A stretch of DNA of 33,111 nt from Candidatus Poseidonia sp. (GTDB taxonomy: Archaea > Thermoplasmatota > Poseidoniia > Poseidoniales > Poseidoniaceae), in contig JAKMEE010000031.1 of assembly GCA_022426155.1 (NCBI GenBank), positions 1-33,111 on the forward strand, read 5' to 3'. A program made the position numbers and the translations under genes. This document shows positions 25,602 to 33,111 of the stretch, in pieces. Within the stretch, counting starts at the first letter, position 1; each line of letters begins with the position of its first letter. The notes beneath the pieces are model-generated. The model was not told the origin of the DNA, did no database searches, and saw nothing but the letters and a program-made list of their open reading frames with translations.

Positions 25602-25687
25602 TGAGCAAGGCAAGGATGAGAGCCTTCATTAGGTTCTATGGATGAGGTAAAACTGTCCAAAGAGTAGGAGCTAGGGCGCCGTTGGAG

Positions 25688-26437
25688 ATGGGACATTTGG
25701 ATTTCCTCGTTATCTTGGGATTGTTTGGCTGCCTCATTGCAGCAGCGTTAACCGTACCAGCCGGCTTCGGCCTCGCGACAATGACAACGCCCCTATTCTT
25801 GATTTGGTTCGAACCACATCAAGCCATTGCAGGCGTTGCCATCGTCCATGGAGCTCACAACGCAATGAAAGCCTCAGTGCTTCGGCCTCACATCGATCGT
25901 GATGCACTCAAGCGCTTTGGTTGGGCTTTGTTGATTGGGGCTTTTCTTGGGGCCATGCTCCAGACGATAATCCCTTCAGACCCTCTGCTCCTTCTCGTTG
26001 GAATTGCTTTGGTCGTTCTTCCTGTATTGAAGGTCAGCGAATCCTGGTCTAATATTCGTCTGCCCGAGGCAGAGGACCGCTTGGGTGGGTTTGGCTCGGG
26101 ATTTCTTGGAGGACTTACAGGCCATCAAGGGGCTCTACGCGCGATGTTTTTACAGCCACGCCTGCCTGATAAATCGGAATACGCCGCAACAGCTGCAGTC
26201 TTAGCACTGGTTGTTGACCTCACTCGGATACCGATCTATCTCATCAATGACGCGAGTGTGATTCAGGAAGAAACAAGCCTCCTGTTTGGCTTTGTTTTGG
26301 CTGCACTCATCGGCGCACGTCTTGGCAAGAAGTGGCTTGAACGATGGAAGAGTGACGACATCCAAAAAGGTATCATGGTCGGACTTATCATCAGCGGAAT
26401 TCTCTACATCTGGGAAGCAGCCCGTGCTCTTTCATGA
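25688..26437 (+). CDS. TauE/SafE-family (TSUP) membrane permease
   Basis: The 249-aa product has seven or eight hydrophobic segments in two halves. The first half has a VPAGFGLATMTTP motif, the second has GFGSGFLGGLTGHQGALRA, which is the hallmark repeat of the TauE/SafE (DUF81) family. Members export or import small anions such as sulfite, sulfonates or related acids, so the substrate is unknown. I start at ATG 25688 rather than the TTG two codons earlier. Its TGA and the stop of the convergent aminotransferase overlap in a six-base TCATGA. Confidence 0.88.
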   Translation: MGHLDFLVILGLFGCLIAAALTVPAGFGLATMTTPLFLIWFEPHQAIAGVAIVHGAHNAMKASVLRPHIDRDALKRFGWALLIGAFLGAMLQTIIPSDPLLLLVGIALVVLPVLKVSESWSNIRLPEAEDRLGGFGSGFLGGLTGHQGALRAMFLQPRLPDKSEYAATAAVLALVVDLTRIPIYLINDASVIQEETSLLFGFVLAALIGARLGKKWLERWKSDDIQKGIMVGLIISGILYIWEAARALS

Positions 26438-27571
26438 GCGGGATTCCAGCCAATGACGAAGTCGACGGACTCCTTCACGAATGTTTTCAGCCGAGGTAGC
26501 ATAGCTGACACGAATCAACCCCTCTCCACCTTTCATCAAGGAGCCAGGAATGACTTGAACTTGCGCTTGTTCAAGTGCTTCTGTTGCAAATTCGATGTCT
26601 GTCATTCCTGTACCACTCACATCACATAGGATGTAAAAAGCTCCTTCTGGCTCAGGTACAATCACGCCAGGCAACGACGAGAAGGCTTCGTGGACAATAC
26701 TTCGGCGTTCCCGAAACGAATCTGCCATGATTGAAACTTCCGATTCAAGACCCAATGCGACCTCGGCAGCGGGCATCAGGAAGGTCGGGACATGCGTCGC
26801 AGCACTCACGTTAATTTTCTTTACTCCAGCCATGACTTCGGGTGTTGAAGCGATCCAACCGAGCCTCCATCCTGTCATGGCCCATCCTTTTGACCATCCT
26901 CCAATGGTAATGGTTCGTTCTGGACCTCCAGCGAATTCACAAGGCGAGGTGTATCCTTCTTCAGTCCAAACAAGGGTCGAATAAATCATGTCATCGAGTA
27001 TCCACAGATCATGCTTGACGGCAAACTCTACCAAGGCCCGTGTTTCTTCACGACTGTAGACCGCTCCCGTCGGGTTATTGGGTGAATTGATGATGATGAC
27101 CTTTGTTTTAGGTGATACATGTTCCTCTAAATTTTGCATGTTAGGGTGGTAATTTTCCCGATTGACTGGAACATGAATGGGTGTTGCACCGAGCAGACGA
27201 ATCATTCCGTCATAGGATGGCCAAGCAGGTGAAAGAAGCAGCACTTCATCACCAGGAGATAAGGTCGCCATCATGCCGTAAAGGAGGGCTTGTTTGCACC
27301 CGGGGGTGATAACAACATCCTCATGCTCAACGCTGATATTGAATTTAGTCAAGTGTTTGGCCACTGCCTGGCATAATTCTTCACTGCCTTGAGGCCGAGT
27401 GTAAGCGGTTTCTCCTCTGTCAAGTGCGAGCTTTGCCGCTTCAACAACGGGGCCCGGTGTTTCAAAATCGGGTTGTCCGACAGTAAAGCGGATGACTTCT
27501 GGGCCAGGAGGTGCAAGGAAGGCTGCAAACCCTGACCCGACCGTTTCAAGTTGAGGATTGAGTTTCGGCAT
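26432..27571 (-). CDS. Class I/II aminotransferase (aspartate/aromatic type)
   Basis: The 379-aa product is a PLP-dependent fold-type I aminotransferase. Visible are FTVGQPDFETP, YTRPQGSEEL, TPGCKQAL, SPAWPSYDG, the SPNNPTG motif, LDDMIYS with the PLP-contacting Asp and Tyr, and the PLP lysine in WSKGWAMTGWRLGW. The C-terminal RVSYA holds the substrate carboxylate arginine. Amino donor specificity cannot be read off. The frame is open further upstream to 27712, but that stretch overlaps tRNA-Cys. The start at 27571 has a GGGGGG ribosome site about 9 nt upstream and gives a family-typical N-terminus. It lies 87 nt after the tRNA on the same strand. Confidence 0.93.
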   Translation of the reverse strand: MPKLNPQLETVGSGFAAFLAPPGPEVIRFTVGQPDFETPGPVVEAAKLALDRGETAYTRPQGSEELCQAVAKHLTKFNISVEHEDVVITPGCKQALLYGMMATLSPGDEVLLLSPAWPSYDGMIRLLGATPIHVPVNRENYHPNMQNLEEHVSPKTKVIIINSPNNPTGAVYSREETRALVEFAVKHDLWILDDMIYSTLVWTEEGYTSPCEFAGGPERTITIGGWSKGWAMTGWRLGWIASTPEVMAGVKKINVSAATHVPTFLMPAAEVALGLESEVSIMADSFRERRSIVHEAFSSLPGVIVPEPEGAFYILCDVSGTGMTDIEFATEALEQAQVQVIPGSLMKGGEGLIRVSYATSAENIREGVRRLRHWLESRS

Positions 27572-27658
27572 ACGGTCATTCCCCCCTTCAATTGTGATTT
27601 CCCCACGATAGTTTTTGCTTTCAAGTCTCTCGTGAATTCTGTGTGATTTTGTGAGTTT

Positions 27659-27732
27659 TGGAGCACGGACGGAGATTCGAACTCCGGTCTCAGGATCTGC
27701 AATCCCGCTCATAACCGCTCTGACATCCGTGC
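27659..27732 (-). tRNA. tRNA-Cys (anticodon GCA), CCA encoded
   Basis: On the minus strand the acceptor arms GCACGGA and TCCGTGC pair perfectly over 7 bp. The anticodon stem CGGGA/TCCTG encloses the loop TTGCAGA with anticodon GCA. The T arm CGGAG/CTCCG encloses TTCGAAT. The discriminator base is U73, the cysteine identity base, followed by an encoded CCA at 27659-27661. No intron is needed for folding. The D stem is short (TCA/TGA). The gene lies upstream of the aminotransferase on the same strand. Confidence 0.93.
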
Positions 27733-27832
27733 TTATTCACGCCCAATAGCATGACCTATTTCAACGCGCCTTCAACGCTATGCGGGGGGTGCAGGAGGTT
27801 TGTTTATAGGAAAATCGCCCAAAGGCATGGTC

Positions 27833-28735
27833 ATGGAAGGCGACGAACCACCTATCGAACCACCCGCGAAAGTCTTCTTCGATATCGAGCCCGAGATTTC
27901 CGAGACCCCTCCACCTCCAGTTCCACAAGGTGGGGTTGTTGTTGGGAATCTGGGAGACGCCCCTCCTTCTCACAAACTAACAGGTGATGTGAACACCTTT
28001 ACCCAGGGTGGTATGTTTACGGCGCAACTTCCGGCCCAACCTCAAAAATACCGCTGGGGCCAGTATTTCATCGGCCTCCTGGCTCCAATGGGCGTAATTT
28101 TTCTCCTCGGAGGTTTACTCGTGCTCGCCGAATCTCGGGCGAACGCTTACTGGGAAGATTATGACAACGATGTGTTCCGTGAAGAATACATAACTCTCAC
28201 TCCAGATGAAGACGGCTGGTTTTCTGGGGCCATTGATGAATCCACCACAGGCGACATGATTGATTTCTTTTCCGCAGAGGCAGGCAATGAAACACACACT
28301 AACATCATTGAGAGGGCCTACGACAGCAATTACCAAGGCCAATGTAATGGAGAACTATGTTATTTTTCATTGGAGGAATTCGTTTTTAACTCCACATCCG
28401 ACAACAGCACTGTGTACTCAGACGTTGGTGCTGCATACGAGTCAAATAATACGTATTGGTTCAAATTCACAGAAGCCCAACCCACGACCGTTGAAGTGGT
28501 CATCACATATTACAACTGGGTAGAAGATGAGAACGCTGAGGCCCCCATGGTCTTCATTGAGTTCATTGAGGGCCTCATGTGTTTGGCTCCCCTCGCCTTC
28601 ATCGGAGTTACCATCGCGGCTTTTGCGAAAGGAAATAAGGAACTTGGATATGGCCTCATTTCTTCCATCCCGGTCACTCTCGTTCTCGCTCCAATCTTGA
28701 TCTTTTTTATCGTGATCGCGACACTTTCTTTGTGA
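27833..28735 (+). CDS. Three-TM membrane protein with proline-rich N-terminal tail, function unknown
   Basis: The 300-aa product begins with an acidic, Pro-rich tail (MEGDEPPIEPP, later TPPPPVPQGG) of about 75 residues. A hydrophobic segment follows (FIGLLAPMGVIFLLGGLLVL), then about 125 residues with Asn-rich sequons and two cysteines that look extracellular, then two more hydrophobic segments to the end. I start at ATG 27833; ATG 27827 and a TTG at 27800 are in-frame alternatives. The next gene begins after 9 nt. Architecture recalls the 347-aa protein after dnaG (Pro-rich tail plus membrane segments), but no sequence identity is evident. Family not recognised. Confidence 0.75.
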   Translation: MEGDEPPIEPPAKVFFDIEPEISETPPPPVPQGGVVVGNLGDAPPSHKLTGDVNTFTQGGMFTAQLPAQPQKYRWGQYFIGLLAPMGVIFLLGGLLVLAESRANAYWEDYDNDVFREEYITLTPDEDGWFSGAIDESTTGDMIDFFSAEAGNETHTNIIERAYDSNYQGQCNGELCYFSLEEFVFNSTSDNSTVYSDVGAAYESNNTYWFKFTEAQPTTVEVVITYYNWVEDENAEAPMVFIEFIEGLMCLAPLAFIGVTIAAFAKGNKELGYGLISSIPVTLVLAPILIFFIVIATLSL

Positions 28736-28744
28736 GGGCGAGTG

Positions 28745-29278
28745 ATGTTGAAACCCACGGTTCATTGCCTCTTTGGCCAACCAGCCGGACCCTATTTCGA
28801 CACAAGGTTCGCCGTATTACGTAAACCACTGGGCCTTCCATTGGGAAGTGAACGCCTTGCTGACGATTCTGACGCTTACCATGCTTGGGTTGAGCTTGAG
28901 GAAAATGTGGTCTCCGTTGGACGTGCTCACATCATTGAGGCGAAATCCGATGGCTCTGGGAGTGATCATGCAGGGCCCAACGCCCCCCTTATTCCCGCCT
29001 TTGGGCCTCTGAAAGACGGTTCTGCAATACGTCCCGCTTTCCAGATTCGTCAAATGGGCACATTGCCCATTCACCAACGCAAAGGCTTCGCTGCCCTCAC
29101 ACTCGATGCTCTCGAACAAGCCCTCATTCAGCACGAAGGGGCAAAATCAGGGTTCTTGCAAGCCCGAGTCCACGCCATTCCGTTTTACCAAAGCCAAGGG
29201 TGGAATTTGATCGATGAAGCGTATGAAATTGCCGGAATCGGCCCTCATCGCTCCATGACAAAGTCATTTAACGACTAA
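28745..29278 (+). CDS. GNAT-family N-acetyltransferase
   Basis: The 177-aa product fits the GNAT fold. The acetyl-CoA-binding region is RQMGTLPIHQRKGFAALTLD, equivalent to the family V-x-P-x-x-Q/R-x-x-G-x-G/A loop. Later LQARVHAIPFYQSQGW matches the strand-helix before the final domain (FYxxxGW). The acceptor substrate cannot be inferred. The start is ATG 28745; a GTG immediately before is an alternative. It follows the three-TM protein by 9 nt and probably shares its transcript. Confidence 0.87.
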   Translation: MLKPTVHCLFGQPAGPYFDTRFAVLRKPLGLPLGSERLADDSDAYHAWVELEENVVSVGRAHIIEAKSDGSGSDHAGPNAPLIPAFGPLKDGSAIRPAFQIRQMGTLPIHQRKGFAALTLDALEQALIQHEGAKSGFLQARVHAIPFYQSQGWNLIDEAYEIAGIGPHRSMTKSFND

Positions 29279-29402
29279 ATTGTTTATATTTACTTACATG
29301 GACAATTGAACAAAGCGAGTACCTCAAACGGCTCATTATGAGAAAATTTAGACATTTTATTGAATCAAATGATGGATTTGCTCCTGAAAAGAGGGGACAA
29401 AG

Positions 29403-30209
29403 ATGAAATTAAACCAACGCACACGTGCAAAAGAAACAAAAGTAAGCAAGAACCAGATAACTAACATGAAGGGTTCTCGTTCTGGTCAAGGACTGGAGAA
29501 AAAAGACTTCTTAGATTCCTACGCCTCGTCTAAATATCCAGACGACCCGAACCAAAAAATATTTTTTGAAAAATTACTAGAGGCCTTCCGAACGCTTTCT
29601 GAAGAAGCGCCTGAAACATTCGAAGCAATCGCCCCAGAAATGCTTCAACGTTCAATTTGGAGTTGGAAAGGAGCGGACCCTCTTCTTTCAAAGAAATTCA
29701 ATAATTGGATTTTAGGTGATTATCAGTGGACGCCATTTACCGATATTTTACCCGACGAAAACCTCTATTCGAGATATACTGATATTGCTCCAATCAAACC
29801 AGAAACACTGTCACGCGTTGAACATGAGTTTCTTAATGAGTTGAATCAGCGATTTTATGGAGACTATCACCGCTGGGACGCGACCACTCGTGATCAATTC
29901 ATCATTCTTGGTTCATTATCGCTCGCCGGTGGCGGGGGAGTGCGCCAGGGTAAATTGATTCATAGTCTTGGAATGGGGCTTGCAGAGTCGGGGATCAAAG
30001 GTTCCAACACCGTTCGAGCAGCGAAGATCGCCTTGTCACGTTTGTCTAATCCCTTCAGTATCACATTATTTGCCCCTGCAACAGGGCATGGGACAGACCG
30101 TTTGCATTCCATTGCAACCACGGAACTAGCAGAATTGATCCAGCGATACATCCTCCACCACGACGCATCGGCTCTTCTACCCCCCTCTCCCGTGGAACTT
30201 CTTGAGTGA
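29403..30209 (+). CDS. Uncharacterised soluble protein in an AT-richer patch
   Basis: The 268-aa product has a basic N-terminus (about 35 residues), then mixed helical sequence with many aromatic residues (WSWKGADPLL, NNWILGDYQWTPF), and a Gly-rich turn SLAGGGGVRQG near residue 180. No signal peptide or membrane segment is seen. GAGGGGAC lies about 8 nt before the ATG, and TTTATATTTA at 29283-29292 is a possible distant TATA box. The first half uses noticeably more A and T than flanking genes. I do not recognise a family. Confidence 0.75.
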   Translation: MKLNQRTRAKETKVSKNQITNMKGSRSGQGLEKKDFLDSYASSKYPDDPNQKIFFEKLLEAFRTLSEEAPETFEAIAPEMLQRSIWSWKGADPLLSKKFNNWILGDYQWTPFTDILPDENLYSRYTDIAPIKPETLSRVEHEFLNELNQRFYGDYHRWDATTRDQFIILGSLSLAGGGGVRQGKLIHSLGMGLAESGIKGSNTVRAAKIALSRLSNPFSITLFAPATGHGTDRLHSIATTELAELIQRYILHHDASALLPPSPVELLE

Positions 30210-30258
30210 TTCATTCAAACGAGCCTTTCATATAGGGTTGGATGTTTGTTGTGGTTAG

Positions 30259-30277
30259 AGGGAACATTGGGTTCCCT
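30259..30277 (+). promoter_or_regulatory. Perfect inverted repeat before the 103-aa ORF
   Basis: Arms AGGGAAC and GTTCCCT (7 bp, perfect) flank a 5-nt spacer. It lies 22 nt before ATG 30299 and 50 nt after the preceding stop. There is no T-tract after it. It could be a leader stem or a dimeric-regulator site. Confidence 0.5.
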
Positions 30278-30298
30278 ATGACTGACCCGTGAAAAACG

Positions 30299-30610
30299 AT
30301 GAATACGGAGGATTTGAACAAGCATCAGAGTAAGGATTTGGCAACGAAAACCTCGAACTGGTTTTCACTTGACTGCGAGGCAGATCAAGAAACCCTTACT
30401 CTCAGCTTGAACACCAACATCAACCAGTGCGTAGCATCTTTGCAAGCCACGGGCATTAATTACATAGAACGAAATCAGTCACCTAAGGATTTGAATTTTG
30501 AAATAGGAATCATTGACACCAAAGATGCTACGAAGAACCCCTCCCAGATATTGCAGCCCACAACGTGCGCTCCACTACTGGAAAGAGAGAACAGCGGGTT
30601 CTCTGTGTAA
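30299..30610 (+). CDS. Small uncharacterised protein
   Basis: The 103-aa reading frame has a hydrophilic N-terminus and a middle with alternating beta-like pattern (WFSLDCEADQETLTLSLNTN, then FEIGIID). No motif or signal peptide is visible. It starts at an ATG without a clear ribosome site and ends 31 nt before the next gene, whose ribosome site lies in the gap. It is the only sizeable frame in the 430-nt stretch between two firm genes, so it may be real, but no family supports it. Confidence 0.45.
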   Translation: MNTEDLNKHQSKDLATKTSNWFSLDCEADQETLTLSLNTNINQCVASLQATGINYIERNQSPKDLNFEIGIIDTKDATKNPSQILQPTTCAPLLERENSGFSV

Positions 30611-30641
30611 AAACACCAAAAACAAAAGGAAGTGAAAAAAC

Positions 30642-32219
30642 ATGAAAACGAAAATGATGAGCGTGCTACTAGCTTTGTTCCTCGCCCTTTCAGCAGTTTC
30701 GGCTGCTTCAGGCGACGGTTCTGACCCCCTCGACCCTTCAGACGGCGGTGCCGACTGGGACGGCGATGGTTTGACGAACTCTGAGGAGCAATCTCAAGGC
30801 ACGAATATGAACAATGCAGACAGCGATGGCGATGGTCTACCCGATGGTTGGGAAGTTGCTAACGGACTGAACCCCACCAATGGTGGTGACGGAAACGCAG
30901 ACCCTGATGGAGATGGCTTGACCAACTCCCAAGAGTATGCTAAGGGTACCAACCCGAACAACTCCGACACTGACGGCGACGGCAAGTCCGATGCAACCGA
31001 CCAATTCCCGAACGACCCCAACGACGGTGAATACTCCGACTCTGATGGCGACGGTATTCCTGATGCTTACGATCCAGACTTTACCGAGTCTGGCGCAGGC
31101 GCAGGTAACGGCGGCACCGAAGGCGGTGGCGAATCCGATGCTGGAGGTCAAGGCGAAGGTCAAGGACAAGGTCAAGGACAGGGTCAAGGACAAGGTCAAG
31201 GACAGGGTCAAGGACAAGGTCAAGGACAAGGTCAAGGACAAGGTCAAGGTCAGCAAGGTCAGCAAGGTCAAGGTGGCCAACAAGGTCAGCAAGGCCAGCA
31301 AGGCCAGCAAGGTCAAGGCTCCCAGCAAGGACAGCAGTCCGGTCAACAAGGCCAATCAGGCCAACAAGGCCAAGGACAGCAAGGTCAGCAGGGCCAGCAA
31401 GGACAGCAGCAGGATAACGGACAAGGACAGCAACAGCAAGGCGGCCAACAAGGCGGCCAGCAAGGTGACCAGTCCCAGCAAGACCAAGGAGGCCAAAACG
31501 GCCAAAATGGTCAGAACCAGCAGCAGCAGGGCCAGACCCAGAACGGTCAGCAAGGCCAGCAAGGTCAGCAAAATGACCAGCAGCAAGGCCAGCAACTGGA
31601 CAACCAGGACCAAAACGGCGAGAACGACAACGATGGTGACGGAATCCCAGATGAACTCGACAATGACGACGATAACGACGGAATTGCCGATGATCTAGAT
31701 CAGAACCCTAACGACCACGACAACGATGGCATCGACGACGCTGAAGACAACGACGACGATGGTGACGGAATCGATGACCGTGAAGAAACTGAGGACGGCG
31801 ACGACAACACCAACATCTACGACCACGACAATGACGGAATCAACGACGCAGTGGATCTAGACCGTGACAATGACGGAATAGACAACCGCAACGACGTTGG
31901 ACCAAATGGCGAGGACTACACTCGTGACCACGACAACGATGGCATGAATGACGCAGATGATACCGACGATGACAATGATGACATCCTAGACGTGGATGAA
32001 ATCGGTGGCGCTACTGGCGCATACCGCTACGACCACGACAACGATGGCATCTGGGACAGCACAGACACAGACGACGATAACGACGGCTTGTCTGACTGGT
32101 TCGAAGCTAACGACGGTAACAGCCTAACCGGTCAATTTGACCACGACAACGATGGCGTTGAAGACCACGAAGACGACGATGATGACAATGATGGAATCCT
32201 CGACGAATTCGAAATCTGA
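30642..32219 (+). CDS. Secreted calcium-binding repeat protein with Gly/Gln-rich centre
   Basis: The 525-aa product has a signal peptide (to about residue 22). Residues about 35-148 are thrombospondin type 3-like calcium repeats (DGDGLTNSEE, NPTNGGDGNADPDGDGLTNS, DSDGDGIPDAYDP). A Gly/Gln low-complexity region follows (about 165-320), first almost pure GQ and then QQG triplets. The last 200 residues are Asp-rich repeats on the theme YDHDNDGIxD / DDDNDGI. Both repeat types bind calcium in their Asp-rich loops and form stiff rods. It has no C-terminal membrane segment, so it may be released or bound to another surface protein. A GGAAGTG ribosome site lies about 7 nt before the ATG. Bulk surface or matrix protein is the likely role (inference). 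Confidence 0.9.
   Translation: MKTKMMSVLLALFLALSAVSAASGDGSDPLDPSDGGADWDGDGLTNSEEQSQGTNMNNADSDGDGLPDGWEVANGLNPTNGGDGNADPDGDGLTNSQEYAKGTNPNNSDTDGDGKSDATDQFPNDPNDGEYSDSDGDGIPDAYDPDFTESGAGAGNGGTEGGGESDAGGQGEGQGQGQGQGQGQGQGQGQGQGQGQGQGQGQGQQGQQGQGGQQGQQGQQGQQGQGSQQGQQSGQQGQSGQQGQGQQGQQGQQGQQQDNGQGQQQQGGQQGGQQGDQSQQDQGGQNGQNGQNQQQQGQTQNGQQGQQGQQNDQQQGQQLDNQDQNGENDNDGDGIPDELDNDDDNDGIADDLDQNPNDHDNDGIDDAEDNDDDGDGIDDREETEDGDDNTNIYDHDNDGINDAVDLDRDNDGIDNRNDVGPNGEDYTRDHDNDGMNDADDTDDDNDDILDVDEIGGATGAYRYDHDNDGIWDSTDTDDDNDGLSDWFEANDGNSLTGQFDHDNDGVEDHEDDDDDNDGILDEFEI
31146..31600 (+). repeat. Gly/Gln-coding minisatellite
   Basis: From 31146 a 12-bp unit GGTCAAGGACA(A/G) repeats in near-perfect tandem for about 100 bp. 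It then changes to a 9-bp unit close to CAGCAAGGT with more variation up to about 31600. All units keep the reading frame of the host gene. Unit length is a multiple of three, so gain or loss of copies would change protein length without a frameshift. Confidence 0.9.
31634..32213 (+). repeat. Asp-rich DHDNDGI-coding repeat block
   Basis: Degenerate units of the type GACCACGACAACGATGGCAT recur through the 3' part of the gene, for example near 31715, 31823, 31929, 32031 and 32140. They encode the heptad DHDNDGI separated by variable acidic spacers. The same coding motif appears in the next gene (near 32815 and 32926), so the two genes share a repeat family. Confidence 0.8.
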
Positions 32220-32279
32220 AAACTATAATTGTTGAATAGGCAGTTGTTTCATACCCGTTCGACTTAGTTCGGGTCAGCT

Positions 32280-32330
32280 GATTCCATTGGGGGCTCGCCC
32301 CCGGTGGAATCTCCCCCCTCTCTTTTTTCT
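32280..32330 (+). terminator. Strong hairpin and T-tract terminator
   Basis: Arms starting GATTCCATTGGGGGC and ending GCCCCCGGTGGAATC pair over about 15 bp with two G-T wobbles, closed by a CTCG-type tight loop. A pyrimidine stretch and TTTTTT at 32323-32328 follow. It is 60 nt after the stop of the Gly/Gln-rich gene. It is the clearest terminator-like structure in the window and would insulate the next gene. Confidence 0.75.
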
Positions 32331-32396
32331 TCCAAAATCTGGAAGATGATATTCTATTTCTTTGGTGATACCATTGCGCACATACGCGTAGCGCGC

Positions 32397-32405
32397 TTGA
32401 TATAG
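32397..32405 (+). promoter_or_regulatory. Candidate TATA box for the last gene
   Basis: TTGATATAG lies 38-46 nt before ATG 32443. With typical archaeal spacing transcription would start near 32428, just ahead of the GGAGAAG ribosome site at 32431-32437. A palindromic TACGCGTA at 32383-32390 sits directly upstream. Confidence 0.45.
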
Positions 32406-32442
32406 TCGGCGTCAGTCACGAAATGATTCCGGAGAAGTATCT

Positions 32443-33111
32443 ATGCTCTCAAACAGACAATTTGCACAGAAGATTGAGAATAGGCGCAAGTCCACCGTGT
32501 CGGTGGGAATTGTGTTCCTAATGATTACAAGCACTTGGTTAGGATTGATATCCACTGTAAGTCAAGAATTCGAAGTAGAATCGCAACTGGTTGATGCAGA
32601 CCCGCTTTCAATGAGCGAAGCTCAATCAACAGATCAAGGCGGTCAAGGTGAATGGAATGGCCGCATGCCTTCACAATATGGACTACAAATGCATGATGCA
32701 CTTTGGGACTTAACATGGTCCGACTCTAGCACAATGTACGGCCAGATAGAAGATATCTCGGCCCTATCTTTAGATCCAGGTTACGGTTTGATGCTCGAGG
32801 AATCCGCAGCAGACGACCACGATAACGATGGAATCAATGATTTAGACGACCTCGACGATGACAATGACGGAATCTATGATCTTCTCGAACGTTTTGATGG
32901 ATGTGTTGAAACAGACCCATACGACCACGACAACGACGGAATTCAAGACCACTTGGATTGGGATGATGACAATGATGGAATTCTAGAAGGCCCAATCGAT
33001 TACGATGCCTTAGAAGCACTCGGATTAGATCCGAGAAACGTATCCATGCACAGGTATGTTGAATCTTCCACTATACACCCACTAACAGGACAGCCTGTTG
33101 GAATCTCTTAC
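32443..33111 (+). CDS. Surface protein with DHDNDGI calcium repeats, 3'-truncated by window
   Basis: The frame from ATG 32443 stays open for 223 codons to the window edge, so the C-terminus is missing. A ribosome site GGAGAAG precedes the ATG by 5 nt. The protein starts with a basic stretch (NRRKS) and a hydrophobic segment (VSVGIVFLMITSTWLGLI), a signal peptide or anchor. About 85 residues of mixed sequence with WNGRMPSQYG follow, then repeats ADDHDNDGIND, DDDNDGIYD, YDHDNDGIQD and DDDNDGILEG. These match the Asp-rich repeats of the gene upstream and suggest calcium-dependent rods on the cell surface. A segment without repeats (DYDALEALGLDPRNVS) begins near the edge, so more domains probably follow. 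Confidence 0.88.
   Translation, partial: MLSNRQFAQKIENRRKSTVSVGIVFLMITSTWLGLISTVSQEFEVESQLVDADPLSMSEAQSTDQGGQGEWNGRMPSQYGLQMHDALWDLTWSDSSTMYGQIEDISALSLDPGYGLMLEESAADDHDNDGINDLDDLDDDNDGIYDLLERFDGCVETDPYDHDNDGIQDHLDWDDDNDGILEGPIDYDALEALGLDPRNVSMHRYVESSTIHPLTGQPVGISY

Noticed and set aside
31146-31345. Regular short repeats resembling a CRISPR array
   Set aside because: Units of 9-12 bp are in direct tandem without unique spacers and keep a reading frame.
30837-31355. 172-aa open frame on the minus strand rich in Leu, Thr and Ser
   Set aside because: It is the antisense of the Gly/Gln repeat; stop codons are absent only because of the repeat composition.
32253-32274. Stem ACCCG/CGGGT with a 12-nt loop before the strong terminator
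   Set aside because: Only 5 bp with a long loop; it adds little to the terminator that follows.

Overview
The window reads as a chromosomal segment of a planktonic euryarchaeon, most likely Marine Group II (Candidatus Poseidoniales); Marine Group III is not excluded. The archaeal signs are a group II chaperonin (thermosome) subunit, an archaeal-type DnaG with a TOPRIM core, a KH-tailed PilT-family ATPase, an Lrp/AsnC regulator, TATA boxes about 26 nt ahead of start codons, and a PGF-CTERM-like surface anchor. Extremely tight gene packing and secreted calcium-binding DHDNDGI-repeat proteins fit the marine group. The placement rests on gene content and style, not on a database search.

Region 1 (1-10.6 kb) is mostly housekeeping: the end of a PIN/KH ATPase, a divergent thermosome subunit, purH, a small DUF6356 membrane protein, a convergent DUF454 membrane protein, purN, a four-gene minus-strand operon (TerB-like protein, two unrecognised proteins, mobA), dnaG behind a hairpin-rich leader, and a proline-rich membrane protein.

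Region 2 (10.6-18.5 kb) holds a 909-aa helical protein of unknown function, a membrane-anchored TPR protein, a thioredoxin-fold protein followed by a 43-aa putative zinc-ribbon protein, an Lrp/AsnC regulator and enolase.

Region 3 (18.5-25.6 kb) is the redox-rich part. One run of three exported proteins comprises a three-FAS1-domain protein fused to a blue-copper domain, an unrecognised exported protein (possibly HmuY-like) and a PQQ-sugar-dehydrogenase-type propeller. After a minus-strand CoA-binding-domain protein, a second tight operon carries an SDR that lacks its catalytic tyrosine, an FAD amine-oxidase-type enzyme and a Rieske protein. A TauE/SafE-type permease, a class I/II aminotransferase and tRNA-Cys(GCA) follow.

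Region 4 (27.8-33.1 kb) is accessory: a three-TM protein with a proline-rich tail, a GNAT acetyltransferase, an AT-richer patch with two unrecognised ORFs, then two secreted calcium-binding repeat proteins. The first has a long Gly/Gln minisatellite; the second runs off the window. A strong hairpin/T-tract terminator separates them. Several convergent gene pairs have stop codons that touch or overlap.
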